From positions 8,200-72,199 of the forward strand of contig DGYN01000062.1 in assembly GCA_002398405.1 (NCBI GenBank): 64,000 nucleotides of DNA, given 5' to 3'. The notes under the pieces are model-generated. The model saw only the letters and a program-made list of their open reading frames with translations, ran no database searches and had not been told where the DNA came from. Both the position numbers and the translations under genes were made by a program. The stretch comes from Caulobacteraceae bacterium UBA5005. Lineage in GTDB: Bacteria; Pseudomonadota; Alphaproteobacteria; Caulobacterales; Caulobacteraceae. Of the stretch, positions 1 through 8,121 are shown one piece after another; the stretch's first letter is position 1, and every line of letters begins with the position of its first letter.

Positions 1-383
1 GCCTCCAGGAGCGAGGTGGGCGTGTCGCCGTTGAATTCCAAAAGCTTGAGCTGCTTGCCGTCGAAGGCCAGGTCGAAGCGGCCGTAGAGGGTCGGCTCAT
101 CGCCGAAATTTCGCCAGCTGTCGGTGATCAGGCCGATGGCGGCGGCGTCATAGCCGAAATCCGCAAGGCCGCCGCGTTCAATCACCCGCCCGACGGCGGA
201 AAGGACCATGTCGTAAAGCTCGGCGGTCGCATCTTCGATGCGGTCTATCTCGGCGGCGGAGAAGCTCCAGTAGGCGCTCTCGTCCCAGTAGGGGCGTCCG
301 TCCGGCGCCGTGTGCCAGGTGAGGCCGTGCGCGCTGACCCGCTCACGCCAGTCGCCGCGCGGCTCGAGCCTGATCCGCTCCAT
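1..383 (-). CDS. Glutathionylspermidine synthase family protein (YgiC-like), N-terminal part, runs off window
   Basis: The reverse strand reads MERIRLEPRGDWRERV, followed by a Trp/Tyr-rich stretch (WDESAYWSFSAAEI) and LLEFNGDTPTSLLEA at the window edge. This is the N-terminal pattern of the glutathionylspermidine synthase / YgiC ATP-grasp-like family, in which EFNGDTPT is part of the ligand-binding region. About 127 residues are visible; the rest lies outside the window. It starts 6 nt after the stop of a DUF1190 (YgiB-like) gene. The ygiB-ygiC pairing is common in Proteobacteria and supports the call. In this family the YgiC branch has no settled role; glutathionylspermidine synthesis itself should not be assumed. 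Confidence 0.8.
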   Translation of the reverse strand, partial: MERIRLEPRGDWRERVSAHGLTWHTAPDGRPYWDESAYWSFSAAEIDRIEDATAELYDMVLSAVGRVIERGGLADFGYDAAAIGLITDSWRNFGDEPTLYGRFDLAFDGKQLKLLEFNGDTPTSLLE

Positions 384-389
384 GCCGGC

Positions 390-959
390 TCAGGCGCCGG
401 CGGAGCCGCGGTAGGACGAGGTGCGGCCAAAGCCGCCGCGCGTGGTGGTCCCGCGTGAAGCAAGCGCGCCGTCAGCCGTCACCGGCGCCATGACCGTCCG
501 GGGAAGAGTCCCGGCCTTAGCGCCAGGTTGCGGATCGGAGACCCGCGCGCCGCCGGAATAGGCCGCGCCGTTGCGGTCGGTGTAGACGGGATAGCCGGTC
601 CGGCCGCTCATCATCTGGCCCATCATCATGCCCATCATCATCGGCATGAAGAAGCTGCCGCCGCCGCTGCTGCGCCCCTCCTGGCAGGCCTCGGCGCCGA
701 TGGCGGCTTCGCATTCAGCGCGGGTGGCGTATTTCGGCGCATTCGCCTCGTGCTCAGCCGAGGCCTTCTGGAAGGCGGCGTCGCAGGCGGCCTGGTCCCA
801 TTCCTGGGCGCAGGCGGCCTTGTCGGCATAGACCGGCATGGCCTGGGTGGCGGCCGGCGCCTCAGGCTGCCCCACGACCTGCCGCTCGCAACCCGCGGCG
901 CCAAGGGTGAGGGAAAGGGCGGAAATCCCGAGTAGGGCGCTGCGGCGGCGGGGGGTCAC
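390..959 (-). CDS. DUF1190 (YgiB-like) lipoprotein
   Basis: A 189-residue protein with a GTG start, preceded by GGAGAG about 8 nt upstream. The N-terminus is a lipoprotein signal (LGAAGC, lipid Cys near residue 24). The body has paired Cys-containing repeats (YADKAACAQEWDQAAC and YATRAECEAAIGAEAC), then a Met-rich stretch (FFMPMMMGMMMGQMMSG) and a Gly/Ser/Arg-rich tail. These are the hallmarks of DUF1190/YgiB outer-envelope proteins of unknown function. It is the first gene of a two-gene unit with the YgiC-like gene. The Met cluster could bind a soft metal or insert in membrane, but that is only a guess. Confidence 0.8.
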   Translation of the reverse strand: MTPRRRSALLGISALSLTLGAAGCERQVVGQPEAPAATQAMPVYADKAACAQEWDQAACDAAFQKASAEHEANAPKYATRAECEAAIGAEACQEGRSSGGGSFFMPMMMGMMMGQMMSGRTGYPVYTDRNGAAYSGGARVSDPQPGAKAGTLPRTVMAPVTADGALASRGTTTRGGFGRTSSYRGSAGA

Positions 960-1075
960 GAATGGGCTCTCCTGTCCTGGCGTCCTATGTAGGACGCGCC
1001 GCGCCTTCCCGCCAGCGGCCTTGACGTTGCGCCCTCCCCCGCCGATGTATCCGCCACTTTACGCTGGAGGCCGTC

Positions 1076-2290
1076 ATGGCTGAGGACACGCCGGAAAACC
1101 CGCAGGACTGGGAAGTCGAAACCCGTCTGGTGCGCGGCGGCATGGCCCGCAGCCCCTATGGCGAGATGTCCGAGGCCCTGTTCCTGACCCAGAGCTTCGC
1201 CTACCCCGATGCGGAGAGCGCCGACGCGCGCTTTTCCGGTGAAAAGCCGGGCTTCATCTATCAGCGGTTCGGAAACCCCACGACCCAGGTGTTCGAGGAC
1301 CGCCTCGCCCTGCTCGAAGGAGCCAAGACCTGCCGCGCCACGGCGTCGGGGATGGCGGCGGTGCATGCCTCGCTCATCGGCTTGCTCAAGGCCGGCGATC
1401 ACCTGGTGGCCGGCCGGGCCCTGTTCGGCTCCTGCCGCTGGATCGTGGCCGAGCTGTTGCCCCGCTTTGGGGTCGAGACGACCTTTGTCGACGCCACCGA
1501 CCTGAAAGCCTGGGAAAACGCGGTTCGGCCCAACACCAAGGTCTTTCTGGTGGAGACCCCGGCCAATCCTCTGCTCGAGGTCACCGACCTTGAGGCCGTA
1601 GCCAAGATCGCCCACGCGGCGGGCGCCAAGGTGGTGATCGACAACGTCTTTGCGACGCCGATCTTCCAAAAGCCCCTGGAGCTGGGGGCCGACGTCGTCG
1701 TCTATTCAGCGACCAAGCACATCGACGGCGGCGGCCGGGTGTTGGGCGGAGCGATCCTCGCCAACGATGTCGAGATGTTCGACACGGCCTACCGCGACCT
1801 CCTGCGCCATACCGGCCCGGCGCTGTCGCCCTTCAACGCCTGGGTGCTGACCAAGGGGATGGAGACGCTGGAGCTGCGGGTGCGGCGCGGGGCGGAGAAC
1901 GCCGCGCACTTGGCCGACCTGATCGGCGCGCACAGCAACGTCAAGGCCGTGGCCTATCCGGGCCGGGCCGACCACGCGCAGGCCGACATTATCGCCAAGC
2001 AGATGACCGGCGGCGGCACGGTGGTAGCCTTTGACCTCGGCACCCAGGAAGCCGCCTGGGCCTTCCTCGACGCCCTGCAGATCGTCGATATTTCCAACAA
2101 TCTGGGCGACGCCAAGTCGATGGCCACCCACCCCTCGACCACCACCCACCGCTCGGTCCCCGAGGCCGAGCGCTTGGCCATGGGCCTCACCGCCGGCTGG
2201 GTGCGGATGAGCGTTGGCCTGGAGGGCAAGGGCGACCTCTCCCGCGATGTGTCCCGGGCGCTGGACCGGGCCAGGGCCAACGCCAAATGA
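1076..2290 (+). CDS. metZ: O-succinylhomoserine sulfhydrylase
   Basis: A 404-residue PLP enzyme of the Cys/Met-metabolism family. It is predicted to make homocysteine from O-succinylhomoserine and sulfide in methionine synthesis, in the cytoplasm. Visible motifs are YQRFGNPTT near residue 60, ATASGMAAVHA near 90, the PLP-site region VVIDNVFATP, the PLP lysine in YSATKHIDGGGR (about residue 214), and the C-terminal SVGLEGKGDL. A GGAGG ribosome site lies 5 nt before the ATG. The stop overlaps the apaG start by 4 nt, so the two are probably co-translated. Its sulfide demand links it to the sulfate importer further downstream. O-acetylhomoserine sulfhydrylase is the main alternative, but length and the FVDATDLKAW region fit MetZ better. 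Confidence 0.92.
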   Translation: MAEDTPENPQDWEVETRLVRGGMARSPYGEMSEALFLTQSFAYPDAESADARFSGEKPGFIYQRFGNPTTQVFEDRLALLEGAKTCRATASGMAAVHASLIGLLKAGDHLVAGRALFGSCRWIVAELLPRFGVETTFVDATDLKAWENAVRPNTKVFLVETPANPLLEVTDLEAVAKIAHAAGAKVVIDNVFATPIFQKPLELGADVVVYSATKHIDGGGRVLGGAILANDVEMFDTAYRDLLRHTGPALSPFNAWVLTKGMETLELRVRRGAENAAHLADLIGAHSNVKAVAYPGRADHAQADIIAKQMTGGGTVVAFDLGTQEAAWAFLDALQIVDISNNLGDAKSMATHPSTTTHRSVPEAERLAMGLTAGWVRMSVGLEGKGDLSRDVSRALDRARANAK

Positions 2291-2718
2291 AACGCATCCG
2301 GCGGCGGGGCTCGAAGGAAACGCCGGTCTATGAGGCGACGACGCGGGATGTCGTGGTGCGCGTGGTCGCCAACTACATGCCCGAGCAGTCCGATCCCGAG
2401 CGCGGCCGCTGGTTCTGGGCCTATGTGGTGGAGATCGAAAACCACGGCAATGATGTGGTTCAGCTGGTCTCCCGCCACTGGATCATCACCGATGCCTTGA
2501 ACCGGGTGGAGGAGGTGCGCGGCCAGGGCGTGGTCGGCGAGCAGCCGACGCTCAAGCCGCGCGACGCCTTCCGCTACACCTCGGGCTGCCCCTTAAGCGC
2601 GCCGTCCGGGACCATGCGCGGCACCTATCAGATGATCACCGACCTGGGCATCATGTTCGACGCCGCCATCCCGGAGTTCAGCCTAGACCTTCCAGGCGCG
2701 AAAAGAATCGTCAACTAG
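2287..2718 (+). CDS. apaG: ApaG domain protein
   Basis: A 143-residue protein with the ApaG/DUF525 immunoglobulin-like fold. It shows VRVVANYMPEQSDPE, then FWAYVVEIENHG, the Gly motif GQGVVGEQPTLKPRDAFRYTSG and the C-terminal GTYQM. ApaG has been tied to Co2+/Mg2+ homeostasis and Ap4A phenotypes; its biochemical role is not settled. The ATG lies inside the metZ stop (ATGA overlap). Its TAG stop shares the palindrome CTAG with the TAG stop of the convergent gene on the other strand, so there is no intergenic space at all. Confidence 0.95.
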   Translation: MKRIRRRGSKETPVYEATTRDVVVRVVANYMPEQSDPERGRWFWAYVVEIENHGNDVVQLVSRHWIITDALNRVEEVRGQGVVGEQPTLKPRDAFRYTSGCPLSAPSGTMRGTYQMITDLGIMFDAAIPEFSLDLPGAKRIVN

Positions 2719-3755
2719 CGGCCGGCGTTCATGCGGGATTCGATGTCGGCCACGATCTGGCGCGTGTCGTTCACGGCCAGCTGCCGCATCTCGGCGGCCT
2801 CGAGGGGGGTGATGCTGGCGATATCGTTCTTGGGCTTGGCGAGCAGCATGTTCAGCTCGGCTTCCAGGTCCGCCTTGCGCACGATCTGGATGTAGCCGTT
2901 GGAGCGGTTGCGGATCAGATAGTCGCCGTTCTTGTAGGCGGCGTACCGTTCCTGATCGATGGCCGACAGCGGGTTGGTCTGCGCCGGGGGCCGGGGAGCA
3001 GCGCCGCCGTTGGCGGTGCGGCGCGATGCCTCGGCGTTGTCCCTGAATTCGCCGTCGATCAGCCCTTCCACGTTCCGCCCCCGCCGCGCGCCGACGTCGT
3101 ACATCTCGTTGAGCTCGCGCTCCCGGCGTTGCTGAGCTTCCCGTTCCAGATTGGCGACCCGTTGCGCCTGGTCGTTTCGTGTCGATTGGTTGTAGGCGTC
3201 GCGATCCTCCCTGAGCTGAGCGCGCCGGAACTCCTCCTCGGCCCTATCGCGCTGAGCCTGGGTCAATCCCTGGGCGTCATACTGCGCCCTGCGCTGTTGC
3301 TCGGCGAGTCGCCGGGCGCCGTCGCCGCGTCTTGCTTCCTCGAAGGGCCGCGCGAACTCATTTCTCGCCTGCTGCCGCAGCACTTCGGTGTTTTTCCGGC
3401 TTTCCTGGGCGGCCACGCTGGCGAAGACCGGGACCTGGCTGAGTTCGAGCTTTCCCGTCGCCACCAGTTCGTTGATCAGGCCGTTGAACTGTTCGGGGCT
3501 GAGGGCGCGATAGACCGTCCTACCGCCTATGGTTTGGGCGACGACCACGCCGCCGCGTTGGGCGGACAGGAGCGTCTTCTCGGCCTCGCTGAGGCCCCCC
3601 TCCGCCTGGACCTGACGGATCGCCTCCTCAACGACCCCGCGCGCGGTTCGCTGCCTCTCGGCCTGCGTACGCCCGGGAAACGCCATCTGAGCGAAGGCCG
3701 GCGCGGCGGCGCAACACAGGGTCAGGGCGAGAGTCACACTATGCGCCGGTTTCAT
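2715..3755 (-). CDS. Secreted hypothetical protein, two-repeat member of a local four-gene family
   Basis: 346 residues with a Sec signal peptide (cleavage after AFA, about residue 22). I recognise no named domain. Residues 63-125 hold the module shared with the three upstream genes: GG-V-V-AQTIGG, then ALSPEQF, LINELVATGKL and AAQES. Residues 125-225 are very rich in Arg, Gln and Glu and look like a long charged helix or coiled coil. Residues 268-346 hold a second, related repeat (GDYLIRNRSNGYIQIV, EAELNMLLAK) followed by ITPLEAAEMRQLAVND and NAGR at the end. This C-terminal block is almost duplicated in the 4991-6133 gene. It is last in a tightly coupled operon, with start and upstream stop overlapping by 1 nt. 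Confidence 0.7.
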   Translation of the reverse strand: MKPAHSVTLALTLCCAAAPAFAQMAFPGRTQAERQRTARGVVEEAIRQVQAEGGLSEAEKTLLSAQRGGVVVAQTIGGRTVYRALSPEQFNGLINELVATGKLELSQVPVFASVAAQESRKNTEVLRQQARNEFARPFEEARRGDGARRLAEQQRRAQYDAQGLTQAQRDRAEEEFRRAQLREDRDAYNQSTRNDQAQRVANLEREAQQRRERELNEMYDVGARRGRNVEGLIDGEFRDNAEASRRTANGGAAPRPPAQTNPLSAIDQERYAAYKNGDYLIRNRSNGYIQIVRKADLEAELNMLLAKPKNDIASITPLEAAEMRQLAVNDTRQIVADIESRMNAGR

Positions 3756-4441
3756 CAGTACCCCCGTCCCGCGCCGCGGCTGCGCTCGTTCATTAGGTTG
3801 GCGGCGGCCCGGTTGGATTCCTGCAACGCATTGGCGACAAAGGCGGGCGCATCGGCCTGGGACAGCTGGCCGGTCGCGACCAGTTCGGCGACCATGCTGG
3901 TGAACTCCTGGCGGCTAACGGCGCGCACCCTCTGCTGCCCGGCCACCGACTCGGTAATCAAAAAACCTCCGTTCTGGGTTAGCATGAGGTTCTGATCGCG
4001 CTGCTGCGCATAGGCCATCTGCGCCTGACTGGGGGCGACCATCGGCGATGGGCCACCCCGTAGCGCCGCTTCGATCGCCGCGCGCTCCGCGGGCGTGGGT
4101 TGGCGGTAGGCGGAGCCGCCCGCCGCGCCAAACGGATCCATCGCCGGCCCAGTCGGTCCCGGGACCAGGTAGGGATTGTAGCCCGCCGGGTTTACGGGGG
4201 GCGGGGTGTAGGGCGGGACGTAGGATGGGGGCGCCGGCGGCGCATAGCCTCCCTGCGGAGTGTAGGCGCCTTGCTGAGGGGGGACGGTCCCGCCGAACAG
4301 GTCGGGGCGGAGCGCGCCCAGCAGCTGGACAGCCTGCTCAAGAGTGCTCTGAGTGGTTTGCTGCGCCTGTGCCGGGGCCGCCACGGCGGCGGCGCCTGCG
4401 GCCGTGAAGACCAAGCTCAATAGGGCGAGACGTAGCGACAT
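3755..4441 (-). CDS. Secreted hypothetical protein, one-repeat member of the local family, Pro/Tyr-rich
   Basis: 228 residues from the ATG at 4441; a TTG two codons upstream is possible but less likely. A Sec signal ends at AQA (about residue 26). Residues 55-110 are a Pro/Gly/Tyr-rich linker (YAPPAPPSYVPPYTPPP). A short motif, PTPAERAAIEAALRGG, sits at 115-130. Residues 152-215 carry the shared module: NGGFLITESVAGQQRV, AVSRQEF, VAELVATGQL, and ALQESNRAAA. Function unknown. It is the third gene of the four in transcription order, and its TGA overlaps the next ATG by 1 nt, which points to coupled synthesis and a shared complex or pathway. Confidence 0.68.
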   Translation of the reverse strand: MSLRLALLSLVFTAAGAAAVAAPAQAQQTTQSTLEQAVQLLGALRPDLFGGTVPPQQGAYTPQGGYAPPAPPSYVPPYTPPPVNPAGYNPYLVPGPTGPAMDPFGAAGGSAYRQPTPAERAAIEAALRGGPSPMVAPSQAQMAYAQQRDQNLMLTQNGGFLITESVAGQQRVRAVSRQEFTSMVAELVATGQLSQADAPAFVANALQESNRAAANLMNERSRGAGRGY

Positions 4442-4456
4442 TTCCAAAGCCCTCTT

Positions 4457-4987
4457 CTAGCGACCGCGGTGGATAACGGTCATGGCGGCCGCGCCCTGGC
4501 CTGGCGGGCCGCCGTTCATGGGCGGCGCGTCGGCCGCAGACGGCAGGGCGTCGAGGCGGCGGTTGTCATCGGCCCGCTGATTGGTGAGGTCGGCGAAGGT
4601 CCTGGCCGACTCCTGCCGCGCATAGCGGACGAAGACGTTGACCTCGTCGGGCGCCAGTTCGCCGGTCACCACCAGTTCGGCGACGAAATCGGCGAACTGA
4701 TCGCGGGTCAGGGCCACGACCCGCTCCTTGCCGGCGATCCGCTCGGTGATCAGGATATCGCCCCGCTGAGCGGCCATGATGGTCTCATCCCGCTGCCGCC
4801 AGGCGGCGGGGTCGGGGGGCGGCGCGTTGTAGACCTGCCTCGACGGCTGTGGCGCCGCCGGCGGACGGGTCGCCGCCTCGATCACCGCGCGCTCGGCCGG
4901 GGTCGGCGCGCGGTAGGTCTGGGCGAGCGCGGGCGCGGCAAGGGTTGCGGCGGCGAGGATGACAAAGGCCAAACGGGTCACTTTCAT
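4457..4987 (-). CDS. Secreted hypothetical protein, one-repeat member of the local family (short)
   Basis: 176 residues, signal peptide to about residue 23 (ALA|QT). It is the smallest member: the motif RAPTPAERAVIEAATR at 27-41 comes straight after cleavage, then a Pro-rich linker. The shared module is at 72-135 (RGDILITERIAGKERV, ALTRDQF, VAELVVTGEL, YARQESARTFADL). A Gly/Pro-rich tail ends in HRGR. It starts 3 nt after the preceding stop. No enzyme motif, Cys pair or membrane segment is visible beyond the signal. It was probably made by duplication together with its neighbours, since the module order (PTPAER, then repeat) matches the 3755-4441 gene. Confidence 0.68.
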   Translation of the reverse strand: MKVTRLAFVILAAATLAAPALAQTYRAPTPAERAVIEAATRPPAAPQPSRQVYNAPPPDPAAWRQRDETIMAAQRGDILITERIAGKERVVALTRDQFADFVAELVVTGELAPDEVNVFVRYARQESARTFADLTNQRADDNRRLDALPSAADAPPMNGGPPGQGAAAMTVIHRGR

Positions 4988-4990
4988 CTC

Positions 4991-6133
4991 CTACCGGCCG
5001 GCTCTCTGTCGGGCTTCGATTTCTTGAACGATTGTCCTGGTGTCGTTTTCGGCCAGGCGCCGCATGTCCGCGGCCTCCGCCGGCGTGATTCCGCCGATGT
5101 CTTCCAGCCCGGGTTTCTGCGCCCGGCCCTTGGCGAGCAGGTCGGCCAGTTCAGCCTCCATCTCCCTCTTGCTGACGATCTGGATCACGCCGTTGTCGCG
5201 CCGGCGGATCAGATAGTCGCCCCGGCCGACCGCATCCATGTAGCTCTGATCCTGGGCGGAAAGCGGAGCCAGGGGGACCGCTGTGATGGGGGAGGTGGTG
5301 TTGGACGCGGTAGAGGGCGGATTGTACCGGCCGCCGCTGCCCCGGGATTGCTCCTCGAGCATCTTCCTGAAGTTTTCCGCCTCCATTTCCTTCTTACGCT
5401 GGGTCTCATAGGCGTCGAGCACCGATGCCCCGGCATTGAAGAAGGGGTTGTTGCTCCCCCCGGCGACGGCCGCCGCGCCTTCGGCCTTGGCGGCGTCCTT
5501 CATGTCCTGGGGAAGGAGGTCCGACCCGAAGCCCTTGGGCAGCAAGGCCCCAATGCTTGAGGCCACTTCGCCCAAACTGGGCGCGGTCCCGCGGGCGTTG
5601 GCCCTGGCCGCGTCCGCGAATTCACCCCTCCGCAGCTCGGCCTCGATCGCGGCCCGCTCGGCGGGCGTCGGCGCGCGGAGGCGGCCGTTCTGATCGTATT
5701 GCTGAGGGCCCGGGGCCGGCGACGGCCCGTTGAGGGCGTTGGCGGCCTGCCGCCGGATGGACTCTTCCCAGCCCGGAACAACGCCTCGCTCGCGCAGCAC
5801 ATTGTACCTGCGGTTGGCTTCGGCGGTGTTGCGATTGGATTCCTGCCGCGCGTATTGGACGAAGGCGGCCTCGTCCCGAGGACTAAGGGCGCCGCTGCGC
5901 TTTAGGCCATTGACCAAGTTGTCGAACTCCACCGGCGTCAGGGCGACTAGACGCTTCTTTCCGCCGATCGTCTGTTCGACCAGGAACCCGCCGGTGTTGG
6001 CGACGGCAAGCGTTTGGATCACATGGTCGGCGGCGGCCGATCTCTGCTGCGGCGTCGATTGGGGCAGGGCGAGAGCGGGCAGGGCCGCCCCGGCCGCGGC
6101 GATCAGCGTTATGAACGCGATACGCTTGCTCAT
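4991..6133 (-). CDS. Secreted hypothetical protein, two-repeat member and first gene of the local family
   Basis: 380 residues from the ATG at 6133, with a Sec signal to about residue 23. First repeat at 44-105: NTGGFLVEQTIGGKKRL, ALTPVEF, LVNGLKRSGAL, YARQESNRNTAEA. The PTPAERAAIEAELRRG motif is at 155-170. A variable middle (190-285) includes a charged helix (ETQRKKEMEAENFRKMLEEQ). The second repeat at 300-340 (GDYLIRRRDNGVIQIV, EAELADLLAKG) is followed by ITPAEAADMRRLAENDTRTIV and RAGR. The two repeats resemble each other, so this looks like an internally duplicated protein. No homologue is known to me. A start 6 codons further up (TTG) is possible. Confidence 0.7.
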   Translation of the reverse strand: MSKRIAFITLIAAAGAALPALALPQSTPQQRSAAADHVIQTLAVANTGGFLVEQTIGGKKRLVALTPVEFDNLVNGLKRSGALSPRDEAAFVQYARQESNRNTAEANRRYNVLRERGVVPGWEESIRRQAANALNGPSPAPGPQQYDQNGRLRAPTPAERAAIEAELRRGEFADAARANARGTAPSLGEVASSIGALLPKGFGSDLLPQDMKDAAKAEGAAAVAGGSNNPFFNAGASVLDAYETQRKKEMEAENFRKMLEEQSRGSGGRYNPPSTASNTTSPITAVPLAPLSAQDQSYMDAVGRGDYLIRRRDNGVIQIVSKREMEAELADLLAKGRAQKPGLEDIGGITPAEAADMRRLAENDTRTIVQEIEARQRAGR

Positions 6134-6230
6134 CGTTGAGCCCCCGCTCAAGTTCCGTCTGAGAAAAGACCTAGGCCTTCTCGCCTGACGGTAGCATGAA
6201 CAGTCCGGCTCGCGAACTGACAGCTATTCC

Positions 6231-7139
6231 TCAGGAACCGTCAACATCATCCGGCGCCACCTCATAGGTGCGGCTGCAGTATTCGCAGGTGACGCGGATC
6301 TGGCCGTCGTCGTCGACCATCCCGGCGCGCTCTTCGGCGGGGAAGGAGCGCAGGACGCTGAGGATGCGCTCCTCGGAGCAGCGGCAGAAGGCGCGCACGG
6401 CCCGGGGTTCGAACATCCGCACCCCTTCCTCGTGGAAGAGGCGGTAGAGCAGGGTCGAGGGGGAGATGGTGGGATCGACCAGCTCGTCTTCGCCCAGGGT
6501 GGAGAACAGCGCCTGAACGGTGTTCCAGGCCTCGTCGGTCTCGCCCCGCGCCGCGTCGCCCGCGATGTTCTGCAGGATCATGCCGCCGGCCCGCCAGCGG
6601 TCGGGACCGGAATCGCGCACCTGGGCGGTGGCGAGGAGCACCCGCGTCGGGGTCTGTTCCGACTGGGCGAAATAGCGTTCGGCGCACAGGGCCAGAGTCT
6701 CGCCCTCGATGGGGGTGACGCCCTGGTAGCGCTCGCTGTCCGGACCCTGGTCGATGGTCATGATGAAGACGCCGTCGCCCAGCAGGGTCTTGGCGCCGGG
6801 CCGCGAGAAGCCCTTGGCGGCCTCCGCCACCCGGTCCTCATCGAAGCGGCAGTAGCCTCGCATGGAGCCGGTGGTGTCGTAGTCGACGACCACATACTGC
6901 ACCGGCCCGTCGCCCTGGGCCTGGACGATGAGGCGGCCCTCGAACTTCAGGGAGGCGCCGACCAGGGCGGCCAGGGCGCAGGCCTCGCCCAGCAAGTTGG
7001 CGACGGGTTCGGGATAGGCGTGGCGGTTGAGGATGTCGTCGGCCGCCTCGCCCAGCCGCACGATCCGGCCGCGCACCGGCTGGCTCTCGATCTGGAACGG
7101 CGCGACGAGGTCGTCGGCAAGCGGGTGGTCGGTGATCAT
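6231..7139 (-). CDS. hslO: Redox-regulated holdase chaperone Hsp33
   Basis: 302 residues from the ATG at 7139, giving MITDHPLADDLVAPFQ. Hsp33 binds unfolding proteins during oxidative stress. The C-terminal redox switch is intact: CRC (C-X-C) near residue 249 and CEYC (C-X2-C) near residue 283 can hold zinc when reduced. The core motifs VRGRIVRLG and GYCRFDED are also present. The open frame continues upstream into argF, but a longer start would be unusual. It is the last gene of argD-argF-hslO, 55 nt after argF, an arrangement seen in other alphaproteobacteria. Confidence 0.94.
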   Translation of the reverse strand: MITDHPLADDLVAPFQIESQPVRGRIVRLGEAADDILNRHAYPEPVANLLGEACALAALVGASLKFEGRLIVQAQGDGPVQYVVVDYDTTGSMRGYCRFDEDRVAEAAKGFSRPGAKTLLGDGVFIMTIDQGPDSERYQGVTPIEGETLALCAERYFAQSEQTPTRVLLATAQVRDSGPDRWRAGGMILQNIAGDAARGETDEAWNTVQALFSTLGEDELVDPTISPSTLLYRLFHEEGVRMFEPRAVRAFCRCSEERILSVLRSFPAEERAGMVDDDGQIRVTCEYCSRTYEVAPDDVDGS

Positions 7140-7194
7140 CTGCCCAATATAGGCGTCAAATCCTTGGTTCGACAGGCGCGACCTTCTGTCCCGT

Positions 7195-8121
7195 CTAGAA
7201 GGCGTTGAAGCACCACGCCAGGATCGCCTTTTGGGCATGGATGCGGTTTTCCGCCTCGTCCCAGGCAAGCGACTGCGGGCCGTCGAGCACCGCGTCGACA
7301 ACCTCTTCGCCGCGATGGGCGGGGAGGCAATGCATGAAGGCGGCGTCCTTGGCGGCGATGGCCATGAGGCGCTCGTCCACCTGATAGGGGGAGAGGGCCG
7401 CCATGCGCTGGTCCTTGTCGGTGTCACCCATGGAGACCCAGCAGTCGGCGACCACCAGGTCCGCACCCTCGACGGCGGCGCGGGGATCGCGGGTGACTTC
7501 GATCATGCCCTGCTCGCTGCGGGCCCGCTCGATGGCGGCCTGGGGCGGGGCGTATTCGTCGGGGGAGGCGATGGTCAGGCGATAGCCGAACTTGGGCGCG
7601 GCGTGGATGAAGCTGGCGCAGACGTTGTTGCCGTCGCCGACCCAGGCGATGGTCCGGCCCTTGAGCGAGCCCCTGGCCTCTTCGAAGGTCATCAGGTCGG
7701 CCATGATCTGGCAGGGGTGGCTCTCGTCGGTCAGGCCGTTGATCACCGGCACGGTGGAGACGGCGGCGAAGCGTTCGACGGTCTCGTGGGCGTTGGCGCG
7801 GATCATCACCGCATCGACCATGCGGCAGAGCACGCGCGCGGTGTCCTCCACCGTCTCGCCCCGGCCAAGCTGGGTGTCGTTGGCGGTGGTGATGATCGAG
7901 GCGCCGCCGAGCTGGCGCATGGCCGCGTCGAAGGAAAAGCGGGTGCGGGTGGAGTTCTTTTCAAAGACCATGGCCAGAGTCCGTTCGGCCGCCGGCCGGT
8001 CGGCGTCAACCTTGCCCTTGGTCCAGCCGGCGCGGGCCTTCTTGCGGGCGTGGGCATCGTCGAGGATGGCGCGCAGTGTCGAGGCGTCGAGGCGCCACAG
8101 GTCGAGGAAATGCCGGGTCAT
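7195..8121 (-). CDS. argF: Ornithine carbamoyltransferase
   Basis: 308 residues. It forms citrulline from ornithine and carbamoyl phosphate in arginine synthesis. Carbamoyl-phosphate motif STRTR near residue 57, HPCQ near 136, the ornithine-side region WVSMGDT, and [10 protein letters not shown] near 270 are all present. The protein is of normal length. It overlaps argD by 4 nt (ATGA) and precedes hslO. Confidence 0.96.
   Translation of the reverse strand: MTRHFLDLWRLDASTLRAILDDAHARKKARAGWTKGKVDADRPAAERTLAMVFEKNSTRTRFSFDAAMRQLGGASIITTANDTQLGRGETVEDTARVLCRMVDAVMIRANAHETVERFAAVSTVPVINGLTDESHPCQIMADLMTFEEARGSLKGRTIAWVGDGNNVCASFIHAAPKFGYRLTIASPDEYAPPQAAIERARSEQGMIEVTRDPRAAVEGADLVVADCWVSMGDTDKDQRMAALSPYQVDERLMAIAAKDAAFMHCLPAHRGEEVVDAVLDGPQSLAWDEAENRIHAQKAILAWCFNAF

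Noticed and set aside
528..935. Histidine-rich plus-strand frame (HHLAHHHAHHHRHE)
   Set aside because: Exact antisense of the Met-rich codons of the YgiB-like gene (CAT pairs with ATG), so not an independent metal-binding protein.
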